DNA from: Gordonia polyisoprenivorans NBRC 16320 = JCM 10675
GTDB lineage: Bacteria > Actinomycetota > Actinomycetes > Mycobacteriales > Mycobacteriaceae
Length of the DNA: 64,000 nucleotides
NCBI RefSeq assembly: GCF_000241325.1
Contig: NZ_BAEI01000039.1
Location: 62,001 to 126,000 of the forward strand
Direction: 5' to 3'
A program made the position numbers and the translations under genes. Under the pieces are notes generated by a model. That model did not search any database. It saw only the letters and a list, made by a program, of their open reading frames with translations, and had not been told where the DNA came from. Of this stretch, positions 9,627-17,321 are shown in pieces; the stretch's first letter is position 1; every line of letters begins with the position of its first letter.

Positions 9627-9656
9627 TCATTCTTTGGGTTCAATCTCAAAGAATGA
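9627..9656. promoter_or_regulatory. palindromic operator between the flavoprotein gene and its divergent TetR gene
   Basis: Two perfect 10-bp arms, TCATTCTTTG and CAAAGAATGA, are separated by 10 bases. The site is in the divergent intergenic region, 37 bp upstream of the minus-strand flavoprotein start. It is AT-rich compared with its surroundings. It is the natural candidate binding site of the TetR protein encoded at 9799. Confidence 0.6.
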
Positions 9657-9798
9657 ATCGACGGTATCGCGAGCTCGGCCACCGCGCACAGCTGTCAGCG
9701 GGATCTCGTCGTGCGAAGATCCGATCCGTGACATCGGCTGGATCGATGCAGCCGGGGCATGTTGCATCACCCGGCGGTGCAAGGCAGGATCGGCACAC

Positions 9799-10455
9799 AT
9801 GGCCAGACCTCGAAGACAGGATGCCAGGCGCTCCGAGATCATCACCGCCGCAACGGTTGCCATCGCCGAGCGAGGATTGATCGGGCTGCGGCTCAAGGAC
9901 ATCGCCGAGGCCGCGGCGATGTCGGCGGGCTCGGTCGCCTATTACTACCCAGAACTCGACGACCTCCTGCTCGCCGTCCACGAGCGGGCCGTCGAACGGT
10001 TCCACGGGGGTCGGCGAACGGCCATGACCACCCAGGACAATCCGGTGGGCCGGTTGCGGATGCTGGTGGACCTCGGTGTCTGCGACCCTGACGATCCGAT
10101 GTGGCCCGCACTGTACGAGTTGCATCTGCACAGCGCGCGCGAACCGCGTCATGCCGAACTGATGTCGAGACTGTTCGAACTCGAGGTCTCGCTCTACCGC
10201 GACGTCATCTCCGCCGGGGTGGAGTCCGGTGTCTTCGACCTCGGCGATGACGCCGAACGGATCGCGGCCACGGCGGTGGCTCTCGAGGATGGCTACGGCA
10301 TCCACCTCGTCGCCCGTAACCGCGAGGTGGATGCCGACGCCGCGCGTACCGCACTCCGTGGCTACCTCGCTGCGGTACTCGCCTGCGCCGACATCATCGG
10401 CGGTCGCGCGCGACCTCGACCGCCGAGTGTGGACGCGACAGGAGTGCAGGACTGA
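9799..10455 (+). CDS. TetR-family regulator (BetI-like)
   Basis: This 218-residue regulator has a helix-turn-helix in the first 55 residues (RSEIITAATVAIAERG, then LKDIAEAAAMSAGSVAYYY). The C-terminal ligand domain resembles those of BetI-type repressors of betaine and amine catabolism. I chose the ATG at 9799 because MARPRRQDARR is a normal TetR N-terminus; the open frame upstream of it has no family similarity. It probably represses the divergent flavoprotein-amidohydrolase operon through the palindrome at 9627-9656. Its 3' end overlaps the convergent aspartase gene by 62 bp. Confidence 0.88.
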   Translation: MARPRRQDARRSEIITAATVAIAERGLIGLRLKDIAEAAAMSAGSVAYYYPELDDLLLAVHERAVERFHGGRRTAMTTQDNPVGRLRMLVDLGVCDPDDPMWPALYELHLHSAREPRHAELMSRLFELEVSLYRDVISAGVESGVFDLGDDAERIAATAVALEDGYGIHLVARNREVDADAARTALRGYLAAVLACADIIGGRARPRPPSVDATGVQD

Positions 10456-11833
10456 ATATGCGTGCCAGGACGTCGTCGTCGACGAGTCGGGAGCGCCGGA
10501 CCAGATCGGGAATCGAAGCGCCGGTGGCGATCGCCTCGGCCACCAGGGCGGTGGCCACCTCGTAACCGAGCAGCGGATTCAGGACAGTGGCCAGGCTCGC
10601 CGATCCCATGACGGCCTCGCGCATACGATCGGGATTGGCGGTGATGCCTGCGATGCAGCGTTCGCCGAGAACGTCCACGGCGGCGGTCAGGTGGGTCAGC
10701 GACGACAGCAGTGCACGAGCCATGATGGGCTCGAATGCGTTGAGCTGTAACTGTCCGGCCTCGGCGGCCATGGTGATCGTCAGATCATTGCCGACCACCT
10801 CGAAGGCCACCTGGTTGACCGCTTCCGGGATTACCGGATTGACCTTGCCCGGCATGATGCTCGACCCCGCCTGCACCGGCGGGAGATTGATCTCGTTGAA
10901 GCCTGCGCGGGGTCCGGAGGACAAGAGCCGCAGATCATTACAGATCTTGGACAGCTTCACCGCGGTCCGTTTGGTGACCCCGGACAGCTGCACGAATGCG
11001 CCGACGTCGGAGGTTGCCTCCACGAGATCGCCGGCGGTGCTCAGCGGCAAACCGGTGATGGTGCGCAGATGTTCGCAGGCCCGTGCGGCGTACTCCGGAT
11101 CGGTGTTGAGACCGGTTCCGATGGCGGTGCCGCCCAAGTTGATCTCGGCGATCAGCAGGGCAGCCTCGGCGATCCGGTCGGCGTCCTCGACGATGGTCAC
11201 CGCGTACGCGCCGAACTCCTGGCCCAGGGTCATCGGCACCGCGTCCTGCAATTGGGTGCGTCCGAGCTTGAGCATGTCGCCGAATTCTTGCGACTTGGCC
11301 ACACAGCGCGCCGCCAGTTCGCGCAGCGAGGTCTCCAGGGCGCGAGCGGCGAATCCGAGGGCCACCTTGACCGCCGTCGGGTAGACGTCGTTGGTGCTCT
11401 GCCCGAGATTGACGTGCTCGAGCGGGTGCACGACGGTGTAGGTGCCTCGCGGGTGACCGAGGATCTCGAGTGCACGGTTGGCGATGACCTCGTTGGCGTT
11501 CATGTTCGTCGACGTTCCCGCGCCGCCCTGGATCTGGTCGACAACGAACTGATTGTGTAGCGCGCCCCCGCGAATCTCGGTACAGGCGTCCGTGATCGCC
11601 CCGGCGATGACTGGGTCGAGGAGCCCGAGTTCGCGATTGGTCTGCGCTGCTGCTTGTTTGACCGAGGCCAGTGCAATCACCAGATCGCGGTGGACGGCGA
11701 TCGGAACCCCGCTGATCGGGAAGTTCTCGAGTGCACGGGCGGTGTGCACACCGTAGTAGGCCCCGGCGGGGATCTCCCGGTCGCCGAGCAGGTCGTGTTC
11801 GATACGGAAGGCGGCATGAGGCTCGGTGGACAC
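10394..11833 (-). CDS. aspA: aspartate ammonia-lyase (aspartase)
   Basis: This 479-residue enzyme of the aspartase/fumarase superfamily converts L-aspartate to fumarate and ammonia. The superfamily signature GSSIMPGKVNP lies near residue 325, and the N-terminus ERIE-type block is present as FRIEHDLLGDREIPAGAYYG. I chose the GTG at 11833 because GGAGGAG lies six bases upstream and it begins the family sequence; the open frame reaches further up but is not conserved. It is the last gene of a five-gene minus-strand operon. Close relatives act on N-substituted aspartates (iminodisuccinate or EDDS lyases), so the true substrate could be a derivative. Confidence 0.88.
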   Translation of the reverse strand: MSTEPHAAFRIEHDLLGDREIPAGAYYGVHTARALENFPISGVPIAVHRDLVIALASVKQAAAQTNRELGLLDPVIAGAITDACTEIRGGALHNQFVVDQIQGGAGTSTNMNANEVIANRALEILGHPRGTYTVVHPLEHVNLGQSTNDVYPTAVKVALGFAARALETSLRELAARCVAKSQEFGDMLKLGRTQLQDAVPMTLGQEFGAYAVTIVEDADRIAEAALLIAEINLGGTAIGTGLNTDPEYAARACEHLRTITGLPLSTAGDLVEATSDVGAFVQLSGVTKRTAVKLSKICNDLRLLSSGPRAGFNEINLPPVQAGSSIMPGKVNPVIPEAVNQVAFEVVGNDLTITMAAEAGQLQLNAFEPIMARALLSSLTHLTAAVDVLGERCIAGITANPDRMREAVMGSASLATVLNPLLGYEVATALVAEAIATGASIPDLVRRSRLVDDDVLARIFSPALLSRPHSAVEVARDRR

Positions 11834-11870
11834 GATGTTCTCCTCCGTTGGGTCGGTGGGGGACGGTGGG

Positions 11871-13028
11871 TCAGTGGGCGCCCAGCAGACGAGTCCGAAC
11901 AGTCGACTGCATCGCGGCGTCGACAACGGTTCCCGCCATCGCGAGCGCACCGTGCGCGATCGCAGTCTCGGCGGCCGGGCTCAGGGTGGCCGCGGCGAAC
12001 TCGGCCTGGTGATTGACCGCCGGCATCGAATCGATACCGATGTAGGGATGGATCGCGGGGAGTAGCTGCGACACATTGCCCATGTCGGTCGATGCCCGTG
12101 CCATCATCGAGTCCGGTCCGGTCTCGAAACGCCGGCCGAGTGCGGTGGCACGACGTTCGTACAGTCCGAGAAGTTGCTCGTCGGTGCGGAATTCGGCGTA
12201 CGGACGGGATTCGGGTGTCACAGTGAGCCGAGCCCCGGACGCCAGGGCGCCGGCCTCGAAGCAGCGCAGTACCCGGGGCGTCACCTCGGCGAGTTCGGCG
12301 AGCGTCTCGGCCCGCACATACCAGCGGCCCTCGGTGTGCTCGGCGATGGCGTTGGGCGCCTCCCCGCCACGGGTCATCATCCCGTGCACGCGCACCGACG
12401 ACGGCAGCTGTTGCCGAAGCAGCCCGATCGCAACCTGCGCGACAGTGAACGCATCGGCGGCGTTGACCCCACGCTCGGGGTAGGCGGCGGCGTGCGCAGC
12501 CTTGCCGTGATACTCGATATGGTTGTGCGACACAGCAAATGGCCGGGCCCGCGCCACATCGACTGGTCCTGGATGCACCATTGCGGCAGCGTGTTGACCA
12601 TCGAAACCATTGCGTTCGAGCATCTCGATCTTGCCCCCGCCGCCCTCTTCGGCCGGTGTGCCGATGACGGTCAGACGCAACCCGAGATCGTCGGTGAGCG
12701 GCGCGAGAGCGAGCGCCGCACCGACGGTGATCGCCGAGATCAGATTGTGGCCGCAGGCGTGACCGAGGCCAGGAAGTGCGTCATACTCGGCGCACAGCGC
12801 GAAATGGAGGTCGCCGGTCCCGATCGTCGCGGCAAAGGCGGTGTCGAGCCCGCAGTATTTCTCCGTGATCTCGAAGCCGGCGTCGGACAGGCGATCGGCC
12901 ACCCGCCGCGCCGAACGTACTTCCTCCCAGGCAATCTCGGGATCATCGTACAGCTCCCGGGACAGCGTGGTCAGCAGCGAGTGGTCGGCGGCGATCTTAT
13001 CGGCGAGCGCCGAGTCAAGGGTGCTCAC
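11871..13028 (-). CDS. M20-family amidohydrolase (aminoacylase/AbgB-like)
   Basis: This 385-residue M20 metallopeptidase-like hydrolase carries the metal-site block CAEYDALPGLGHACGHN near residue 85 and EEGGGGKIEML further on, as in AbgB, hippurate hydrolases and N-acyl-amino-acid amidohydrolases. Such enzymes release a free amino acid from an N-acyl or N-aroyl conjugate. It begins with GTG overlapping the stop of the DUF1028 gene (GTGA), so the two are coupled, and it precedes aspartase by 37 bp. A role in releasing aspartate or a related amino acid for AspA is inferred from this order. Confidence 0.87.
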   Translation of the reverse strand: MSTLDSALADKIAADHSLLTTLSRELYDDPEIAWEEVRSARRVADRLSDAGFEITEKYCGLDTAFAATIGTGDLHFALCAEYDALPGLGHACGHNLISAITVGAALALAPLTDDLGLRLTVIGTPAEEGGGGKIEMLERNGFDGQHAAAMVHPGPVDVARARPFAVSHNHIEYHGKAAHAAAYPERGVNAADAFTVAQVAIGLLRQQLPSSVRVHGMMTRGGEAPNAIAEHTEGRWYVRAETLAELAEVTPRVLRCFEAGALASGARLTVTPESRPYAEFRTDEQLLGLYERRATALGRRFETGPDSMMARASTDMGNVSQLLPAIHPYIGIDSMPAVNHQAEFAAATLSPAAETAIAHGALAMAGTVVDAAMQSTVRTRLLGAH

Positions 13029-13699
13029 AGATCCCCCGGAACACCGTACGAGGGGGCGCGCGTCGGGTCGATACCGCGCACCCGGTAGTCGTCCTTCTGT
13101 GGTGCCCAGATCTGCCAGAGGGCACTCAGTTCGCCCACTGGGTCGTCGGCGAAATCGACCCGCAGATCGGTGACCGGCCAGTCGACGTCGGCCACGACGA
13201 GCAGTCCGGCCGAATGTACCGGGCCGGCCTCACCGCCGGCAGCGAGCGCATCACGTAGCCCGTCGAGTAGTCGCTCCTCGAGATGTTCTGCCCTACTGCG
13301 GGTGTAGCCGGTCACCAGTTCGGTGAGAACGCTCTCGTCGGCCAGGAGATTGCCGGCGGCGACCACGTTCTCGGCCTCGATGTGACCGTACACACCGAGG
13401 CTCTGCGAGCCCGAGTGCACTGCTGTCGTGCCGTCGGCCCCGACCGCGGTGACCTGTCGATGGTCCGGAAAGCGCTCCCGCGACAGTGCATTTGCCAGAG
13501 CATCCGCCGCGTTGGCGCCAACAGCCATCTCGTCGAGCACGGCGGTGCCCAGCGCCGGATTGGTGATGTTCTGCGAGGCGACCACACCGACACCTGGCCG
13601 CAGGTGCGCGCAGCGCGCGGCGACTGCCGGGCTCGACGAGCAGATCACGATGCCGAAGGCACCCGTTGCCGGTTCGTGGGCGATCAGTGAGAGTGTCAT
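13025..13699 (-). CDS. DUF1028-family protein (Ntn-hydrolase-like)
   Basis: This 224-residue protein starts MTLSLIAHEPATGAFGIVIC and contains CAHLRPGVGVVASQN, both typical of DUF1028, a family with a predicted Ntn-hydrolase fold and no established reaction. The start ATG overlaps the stop of the RidA-like gene (ATGA), and its stop overlaps the start of the M20 gene, so three genes are translationally linked. DUF1028 genes often sit beside RidA and amidohydrolase genes. A hydrolytic step in the same pathway is inferred. Confidence 0.82.
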   Translation of the reverse strand: MTLSLIAHEPATGAFGIVICSSSPAVAARCAHLRPGVGVVASQNITNPALGTAVLDEMAVGANAADALANALSRERFPDHRQVTAVGADGTTAVHSGSQSLGVYGHIEAENVVAAGNLLADESVLTELVTGYTRSRAEHLEERLLDGLRDALAAGGEAGPVHSAGLLVVADVDWPVTDLRVDFADDPVGELSALWQIWAPQKDDYRVRGIDPTRAPSYGVPGDL

Positions 13700-14163
13700 C
13701 GATCGTCGGACTTCGGTTCGGTGAGAACGGGTTCGCTGACAACGGCGGTCGCATCGATCTCGACGAGCCACTCGGGTCGGGCGAGTGCCTCGACGACCAG
13801 TCCGGTGGAGACGGGGAAGACACCCGTGAGCCATCGGCCCATCACGCGGTACACGGTCTCACGAAACCGGATGTCGGTGAGATACACGGTGACCTTGACG
13901 ATGTCGCGCAGCGAACTCCCCGACTCGTCGAGCAGCATCGCGATGTTGGCCATGGCCTTGTCGGCCTGTGCCTCGACATCGCCGATGCCGATCGACTCGC
14001 GCGTGTCGAGGTCTTGTCCGATCTGACCGCGCAGGTACACCACGCCGCCTGCGACGACGGCCTGGCACAGATCGTTGTCGAGGTTCTGCTCGGGATAGGT
14101 GTCGCGGGTGTTGAACGGACGGATCCGGGTGTGGGTGACCCCGCGGGAGGGTGCGGCGCTCAT
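13696..14163 (-). CDS. RidA/YjgF-family protein (enamine/imine deaminase-like)
   Basis: This 155-residue protein of the Rid family shows the core blocks VYLRGQIGQDLDTRESIG, QADKAMANIAMLLDESG and DIVKVTVYLTD. RidA proteins hydrolyse reactive enamines or imines made by flavin- or PLP-dependent enzymes; some family members are specific deaminases. Placement directly after a flavin monooxygenase suggests that it resolves an imine that enzyme makes. The ATG at 14163 has AAAGG upstream. It overlaps the DUF1028 start by four bases. Confidence 0.85.
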   Translation of the reverse strand: MSAAPSRGVTHTRIRPFNTRDTYPEQNLDNDLCQAVVAGGVVYLRGQIGQDLDTRESIGIGDVEAQADKAMANIAMLLDESGSSLRDIVKVTVYLTDIRFRETVYRVMGRWLTGVFPVSTGLVVEALARPEWLVEIDATAVVSEPVLTEPKSDDR

Positions 14164-14197
14164 GGAGGGAATCCTTTCGGCTGTCAGGTGTCGGGGC

Positions 14198-15460
14198 TCA
14201 GCGTGCGGCGAGAGCGGGCGCTTCGTAGGCGAGGTAACCGCGCTGGATGGCGATCTGATCGGCGAGATACTTGGCGTCGTGCCAGACACCCCAGATGAAG
14301 CTCGATCCGCGTCGCGACAGCCATGGCAGCCCGAGGAAATACACGCCGGGCTCGCTGGAGACACCGCGCTGATGCCGCGGCCGACCAAGTTCGTCGAGGG
14401 CCGCGACCTGTAGCCAGTCGTAGTCGTAGGCGAAGCCGGTGGCCCACACGATGGAGGTCACCGAATGGGCCGCCAGGTCGAGTGATCGGACCGGTGTGGT
14501 GACGCAGGCCGGATCGGGTCCGATGACCCGGGCCTGCGGTTCCTCGGGCAGATCGAGCCCGTTACGGGCGATGTGGGCGTCGGCCTCGTCGAGCATCGAC
14601 AGGTAATTGGCGTCGCCGGCCTCGATGTTGGCGCGCAGGTCGTCGGCAAAGGTCATGACTCCGTCGACGACGGCCTCCGCACGTCCGAGCAGGGTGATGC
14701 CATCGGCGGCGAGGCTGCGGAAATCGACGGTGTGTCCGCCGTGAGCGCCGCTGACGGCGATCGTGACATGCTCGGCCCCGGCGGGCGGAACGGCCATGTC
14801 CCACTTGCCGAGAACGCCGAGCCACCAACAGAAGTCACGGCCGCGATAGTTGCGCGGGGGACGGTCGTGCGGTCCGACCGCAAGATAAACCGTACGCCCC
14901 GATTCGCGGAGCTCGTCGGCGATCTGCACACCCGACGAGCCGGCACCGACGACGAGTACCGCGCCGTCGGGTAGCTGCTGTGGCCGGTGATAGGAACTCG
15001 AATGGATCTGGTGCAGTGCCGAATCGGCGGGTACCAGCGGCGGGATGACGGGCTTCTGGAAGGCCCCGGTTGCCGAGACGACGAAGCGGGCGTCGATGGT
15101 GCCCTCGCTCGTTTCGACACGAAAACCCGAGCGGCCGTTGTGTCGTCGGACCGAGATCACCTCGACACCGGTGCGGATGGGCGCGGAGATCATCGAGGCG
15201 TAGGCTGCGAGATAGTCGGCGACGCCGTCCTTTCCGACGAAGGAATCGGGGTCGGCATCGAACTGCATGTTCGGGAAGCGGTCGTGCCACGCCGGCCCGT
15301 TGGCGACGAGGGAGTCCCACCGCCACGAGCGCCAGCGCTCGGCGACGCGATCACGCTCGAGCACCAGGTGCTCGATTCCCTGCGCGCCGAGGTGTTCACT
15401 CATGGCGATACCGGCCTGCCCGGCACCGACGATGACCACGTCGATCTGCTCGTTCTCCAC
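14198..15460 (-). CDS. flavin-containing monooxygenase-like NAD(P)/FAD oxidoreductase
   Basis: This 420-residue protein has an FAD motif at the N-terminus (VVIVGAGQAGIAMSEHL), a second nucleotide motif (VLVVGAGSSGVQIADEL) and the late ATGFAYDYDWL block of the CzcO/FMO group. The linking region HQIHSSSYH resembles the FMO identity stretch only loosely. It probably hydroxylates an amine or other soft nucleophile using NADPH and O2. I chose the GTG at 15460 because GGAGG lies six bases upstream and the FAD motif begins at residue 8. It is the first gene of the operon ending in aspA and is divergent from the quinone oxidoreductase. Confidence 0.86.
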   Translation of the reverse strand: MENEQIDVVIVGAGQAGIAMSEHLGAQGIEHLVLERDRVAERWRSWRWDSLVANGPAWHDRFPNMQFDADPDSFVGKDGVADYLAAYASMISAPIRTGVEVISVRRHNGRSGFRVETSEGTIDARFVVSATGAFQKPVIPPLVPADSALHQIHSSSYHRPQQLPDGAVLVVGAGSSGVQIADELRESGRTVYLAVGPHDRPPRNYRGRDFCWWLGVLGKWDMAVPPAGAEHVTIAVSGAHGGHTVDFRSLAADGITLLGRAEAVVDGVMTFADDLRANIEAGDANYLSMLDEADAHIARNGLDLPEEPQARVIGPDPACVTTPVRSLDLAAHSVTSIVWATGFAYDYDWLQVAALDELGRPRHQRGVSSEPGVYFLGLPWLSRRGSSFIWGVWHDAKYLADQIAIQRGYLAYEAPALAAR

Positions 15461-15631
15461 TGTCAACCTCCAACGTTCGCCCAATGTCTCGTGCGTCGGA
15501 TCAAGGATCGCGTGAAGCTGTTGAATCTGTACAGCGGTATTAATCGGTGCATTGCATCGGTTTTCCCGAATGCTGTCAGAGCGGTCGACAACCCACGGAA
15601 TCAATCGATCGGGAAGCCCGTTGCAGCGACC

Positions 15632-16567
15632 ATGCGAGCAATCACCTATGACCGCTTCGGCGGCTCCGATGTCCTGACGCTGCGCGATCTGCCGACACCT
15701 CACGTCGGACCCGACTCCGTTCTCGTGCGCGTGCGCGCCTCGAGTGTCAATCCCGTGGACTGGAAGGTTCGTCAGGGTTACCTCGCCGAGGTGCTCGACA
15801 CCGTGTTCCCGGTCGTCCCGGGATGGGATGTCGCCGGTGTCGTCGAGCAAGTGGGTTTGGACACACCGGAATTCGAGGTCGGCGACGAGGTGTTCGGCTA
15901 CGTCCGCAAAGACATCGTCGGTGGGGAGGTGGCGGGCGGAACGCTCGCCGAACTCGTCGCGGCACCGGTGCGAACCCTCGCCCGCAAGCCGGCCGGGTGG
16001 TCGTTCGAGGAGGCCGCGGCCGTTCCGCTCGCCGGGCTCACCGCGTACCAGACGATTCGGCGCGCGGGAGTGCGATCGGGGCACACGGTGCTCGTCCACG
16101 CCGCTGCCGGTGGCGTCGGCTCGTTTGCCGTGCAGATCGCGCGGTCGATGGGCGCCAGGGTGATCGGCACGGCGTCGGCCGCCAATCACGACTTCCTCCG
16201 ACGCCTCGGCGCCGAACCCGTGACCTACGGAGACGGGCTGGCCGAGCGCGTACGCGCGCTCGAACCCCGAGGTGTGGACGCGGTTCTCGACTATGTCGGC
16301 GGTGACGCGCTGGACTCGGTACCGGAGGTGTTACGCGCGGGCGGCACCGTCGCCTCCATCACCGATGCGCGGGCGCGCGACGAGTTCGGTGGCCAGTACG
16401 TCTGGGTGCGGCCCGACGCCACCGATCTCGCAGAACTCGCCCGACTCGGCGAGACGGGTGCCCTGACTCCCGAGATCGCCGAGGTGTTCGACCTGGCCGA
16501 TGCCGCCGCCGCGCACGAGCGCAGCGAGTCCGGCCACGTGCGCGGGAAGATCGTCGTCCGCGTCTGA
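15632..16567 (+). CDS. zinc-independent quinone oxidoreductase-like MDR protein
   Basis: This 311-residue medium-chain reductase has the GroES-like N-terminal domain (SSVNPVDWKVRQGY) and a nucleotide fold with VLVHAAAGGVGSFAVQIAR near 150. It lacks the zinc-binding cysteines of alcohol dehydrogenases, as in QOR/zeta-crystallin enzymes that reduce quinones or enones with NADPH. The ATG at 15632 opens the family sequence (MRAITYDRFGGSDVL). It stands alone, 171 bp from the divergent monooxygenase, and ends 18 bp before the convergent paaI. Confidence 0.88.
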   Translation: MRAITYDRFGGSDVLTLRDLPTPHVGPDSVLVRVRASSVNPVDWKVRQGYLAEVLDTVFPVVPGWDVAGVVEQVGLDTPEFEVGDEVFGYVRKDIVGGEVAGGTLAELVAAPVRTLARKPAGWSFEEAAAVPLAGLTAYQTIRRAGVRSGHTVLVHAAAGGVGSFAVQIARSMGARVIGTASAANHDFLRRLGAEPVTYGDGLAERVRALEPRGVDAVLDYVGGDALDSVPEVLRAGGTVASITDARARDEFGGQYVWVRPDATDLAELARLGETGALTPEIAEVFDLADAAAAHERSESGHVRGKIVVRV

Positions 16568-16585
16568 GACCGGCCGGCGCGTGGC

Positions 16586-17005
16586 TCAGGGGCGGGCGAT
16601 GGTGCGGCTGTCACCGCGGAATTCGGCGACCACCTGCTCACCGCTGGTGACGGTGACGTCGTAGATCCCGTTGCGCCCGAAGCCCGCGACCTCGCGGGCG
16701 TCGGCGACGAGCAGGTCACCGGCGTGGGTGGGACGTAGGAAGCGGATGTCGCAGCGGGCGGCAACCGCGGCGTCGTCACCGCTGTTGCAGGCGAGCGCGA
16801 ACGCGGTGTCGGCGAGGAGGAACACGTAACCGCCGTGGGTGATGCCGTGGCCATTGACCATCTGTGCTCCGATGCGCATCGACATCCGCGCCCGCCCGGC
16901 ACCGAGCTCGAGGAGCTCGATGCCGAGCGCGCGAGAGGCGTTGTCCTCGGCGAACATCCGCCGCGCGATCGCGTGGTCGGTGACCTCGTCGGGAACCGAC
17001 GTCAC
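16586..17005 (-). CDS. paaI: PaaI-type hotdog thioesterase
   Basis: This 139-residue hotdog protein has the family signature MVNGHGITHGGYVFLLADTA around residues 52-71, including the HGG and catalytic Asp region. PaaI hydrolyses stalled ring-hydroxylated phenylacetyl-CoA intermediates and frees CoA. I chose the GTG at 17005 because it overlaps the EthD gene stop (GTGA) and the upstream open frame is only the shadow of EthD. It is the last gene of the paaZ-ethD-paaI unit. Confidence 0.88.
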   Translation of the reverse strand: MTSVPDEVTDHAIARRMFAEDNASRALGIELLELGAGRARMSMRIGAQMVNGHGITHGGYVFLLADTAFALACNSGDDAAVAARCDIRFLRPTHAGDLLVADAREVAGFGRNGIYDVTVTSGEQVVAEFRGDSRTIARP

Positions 17006-17316
17006 GGACGCACCGAGGTCTCGGCGTGGGTGAACATGGTGACCCCACCGGTGGCGAAGTTGGGCACATCGCCTGCGGCGGCGGCCATCTCGGGAGACCC
17101 CAGTCCGGCCTTCAACGAGTCCTCGTCGGCGAAGTACAGGCTCGCCACGGAATAATACGGCGGCTCGGAGCCGTCCAGCGTCGACACCTTGGCATAGGTG
17201 TACTCGGTCAGGCCCGGGATCGCATTCGCGAGCGGGATGTGCACCCGCTCGTAGTAGTCGTCGAACGCGGCGGGGTCGGTGGGTTGTCCGTAGCAGACGG
17301 CAACGCGAACGGTCAT
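17002..17316 (-). CDS. EthD-family small protein
   Basis: This 104-residue alpha/beta-barrel ferredoxin-like protein contains the EthD pattern (VAVCYGQPTDPAAFDDYYERVHIPLAN). EthD proteins are dimeric and accompany several degradation pathways, but their role is poorly defined. Here the gene lies 5 bp after paaZ and overlaps paaI, so it is made with them. A role with reactive paa-pathway intermediates is possible but not shown. Confidence 0.85.
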   Translation of the reverse strand: MTVRVAVCYGQPTDPAAFDDYYERVHIPLANAIPGLTEYTYAKVSTLDGSEPPYYSVASLYFADEDSLKAGLGSPEMAAAAGDVPNFATGGVTMFTHAETSVRP

Positions 17317-17321
17317 GTCGA

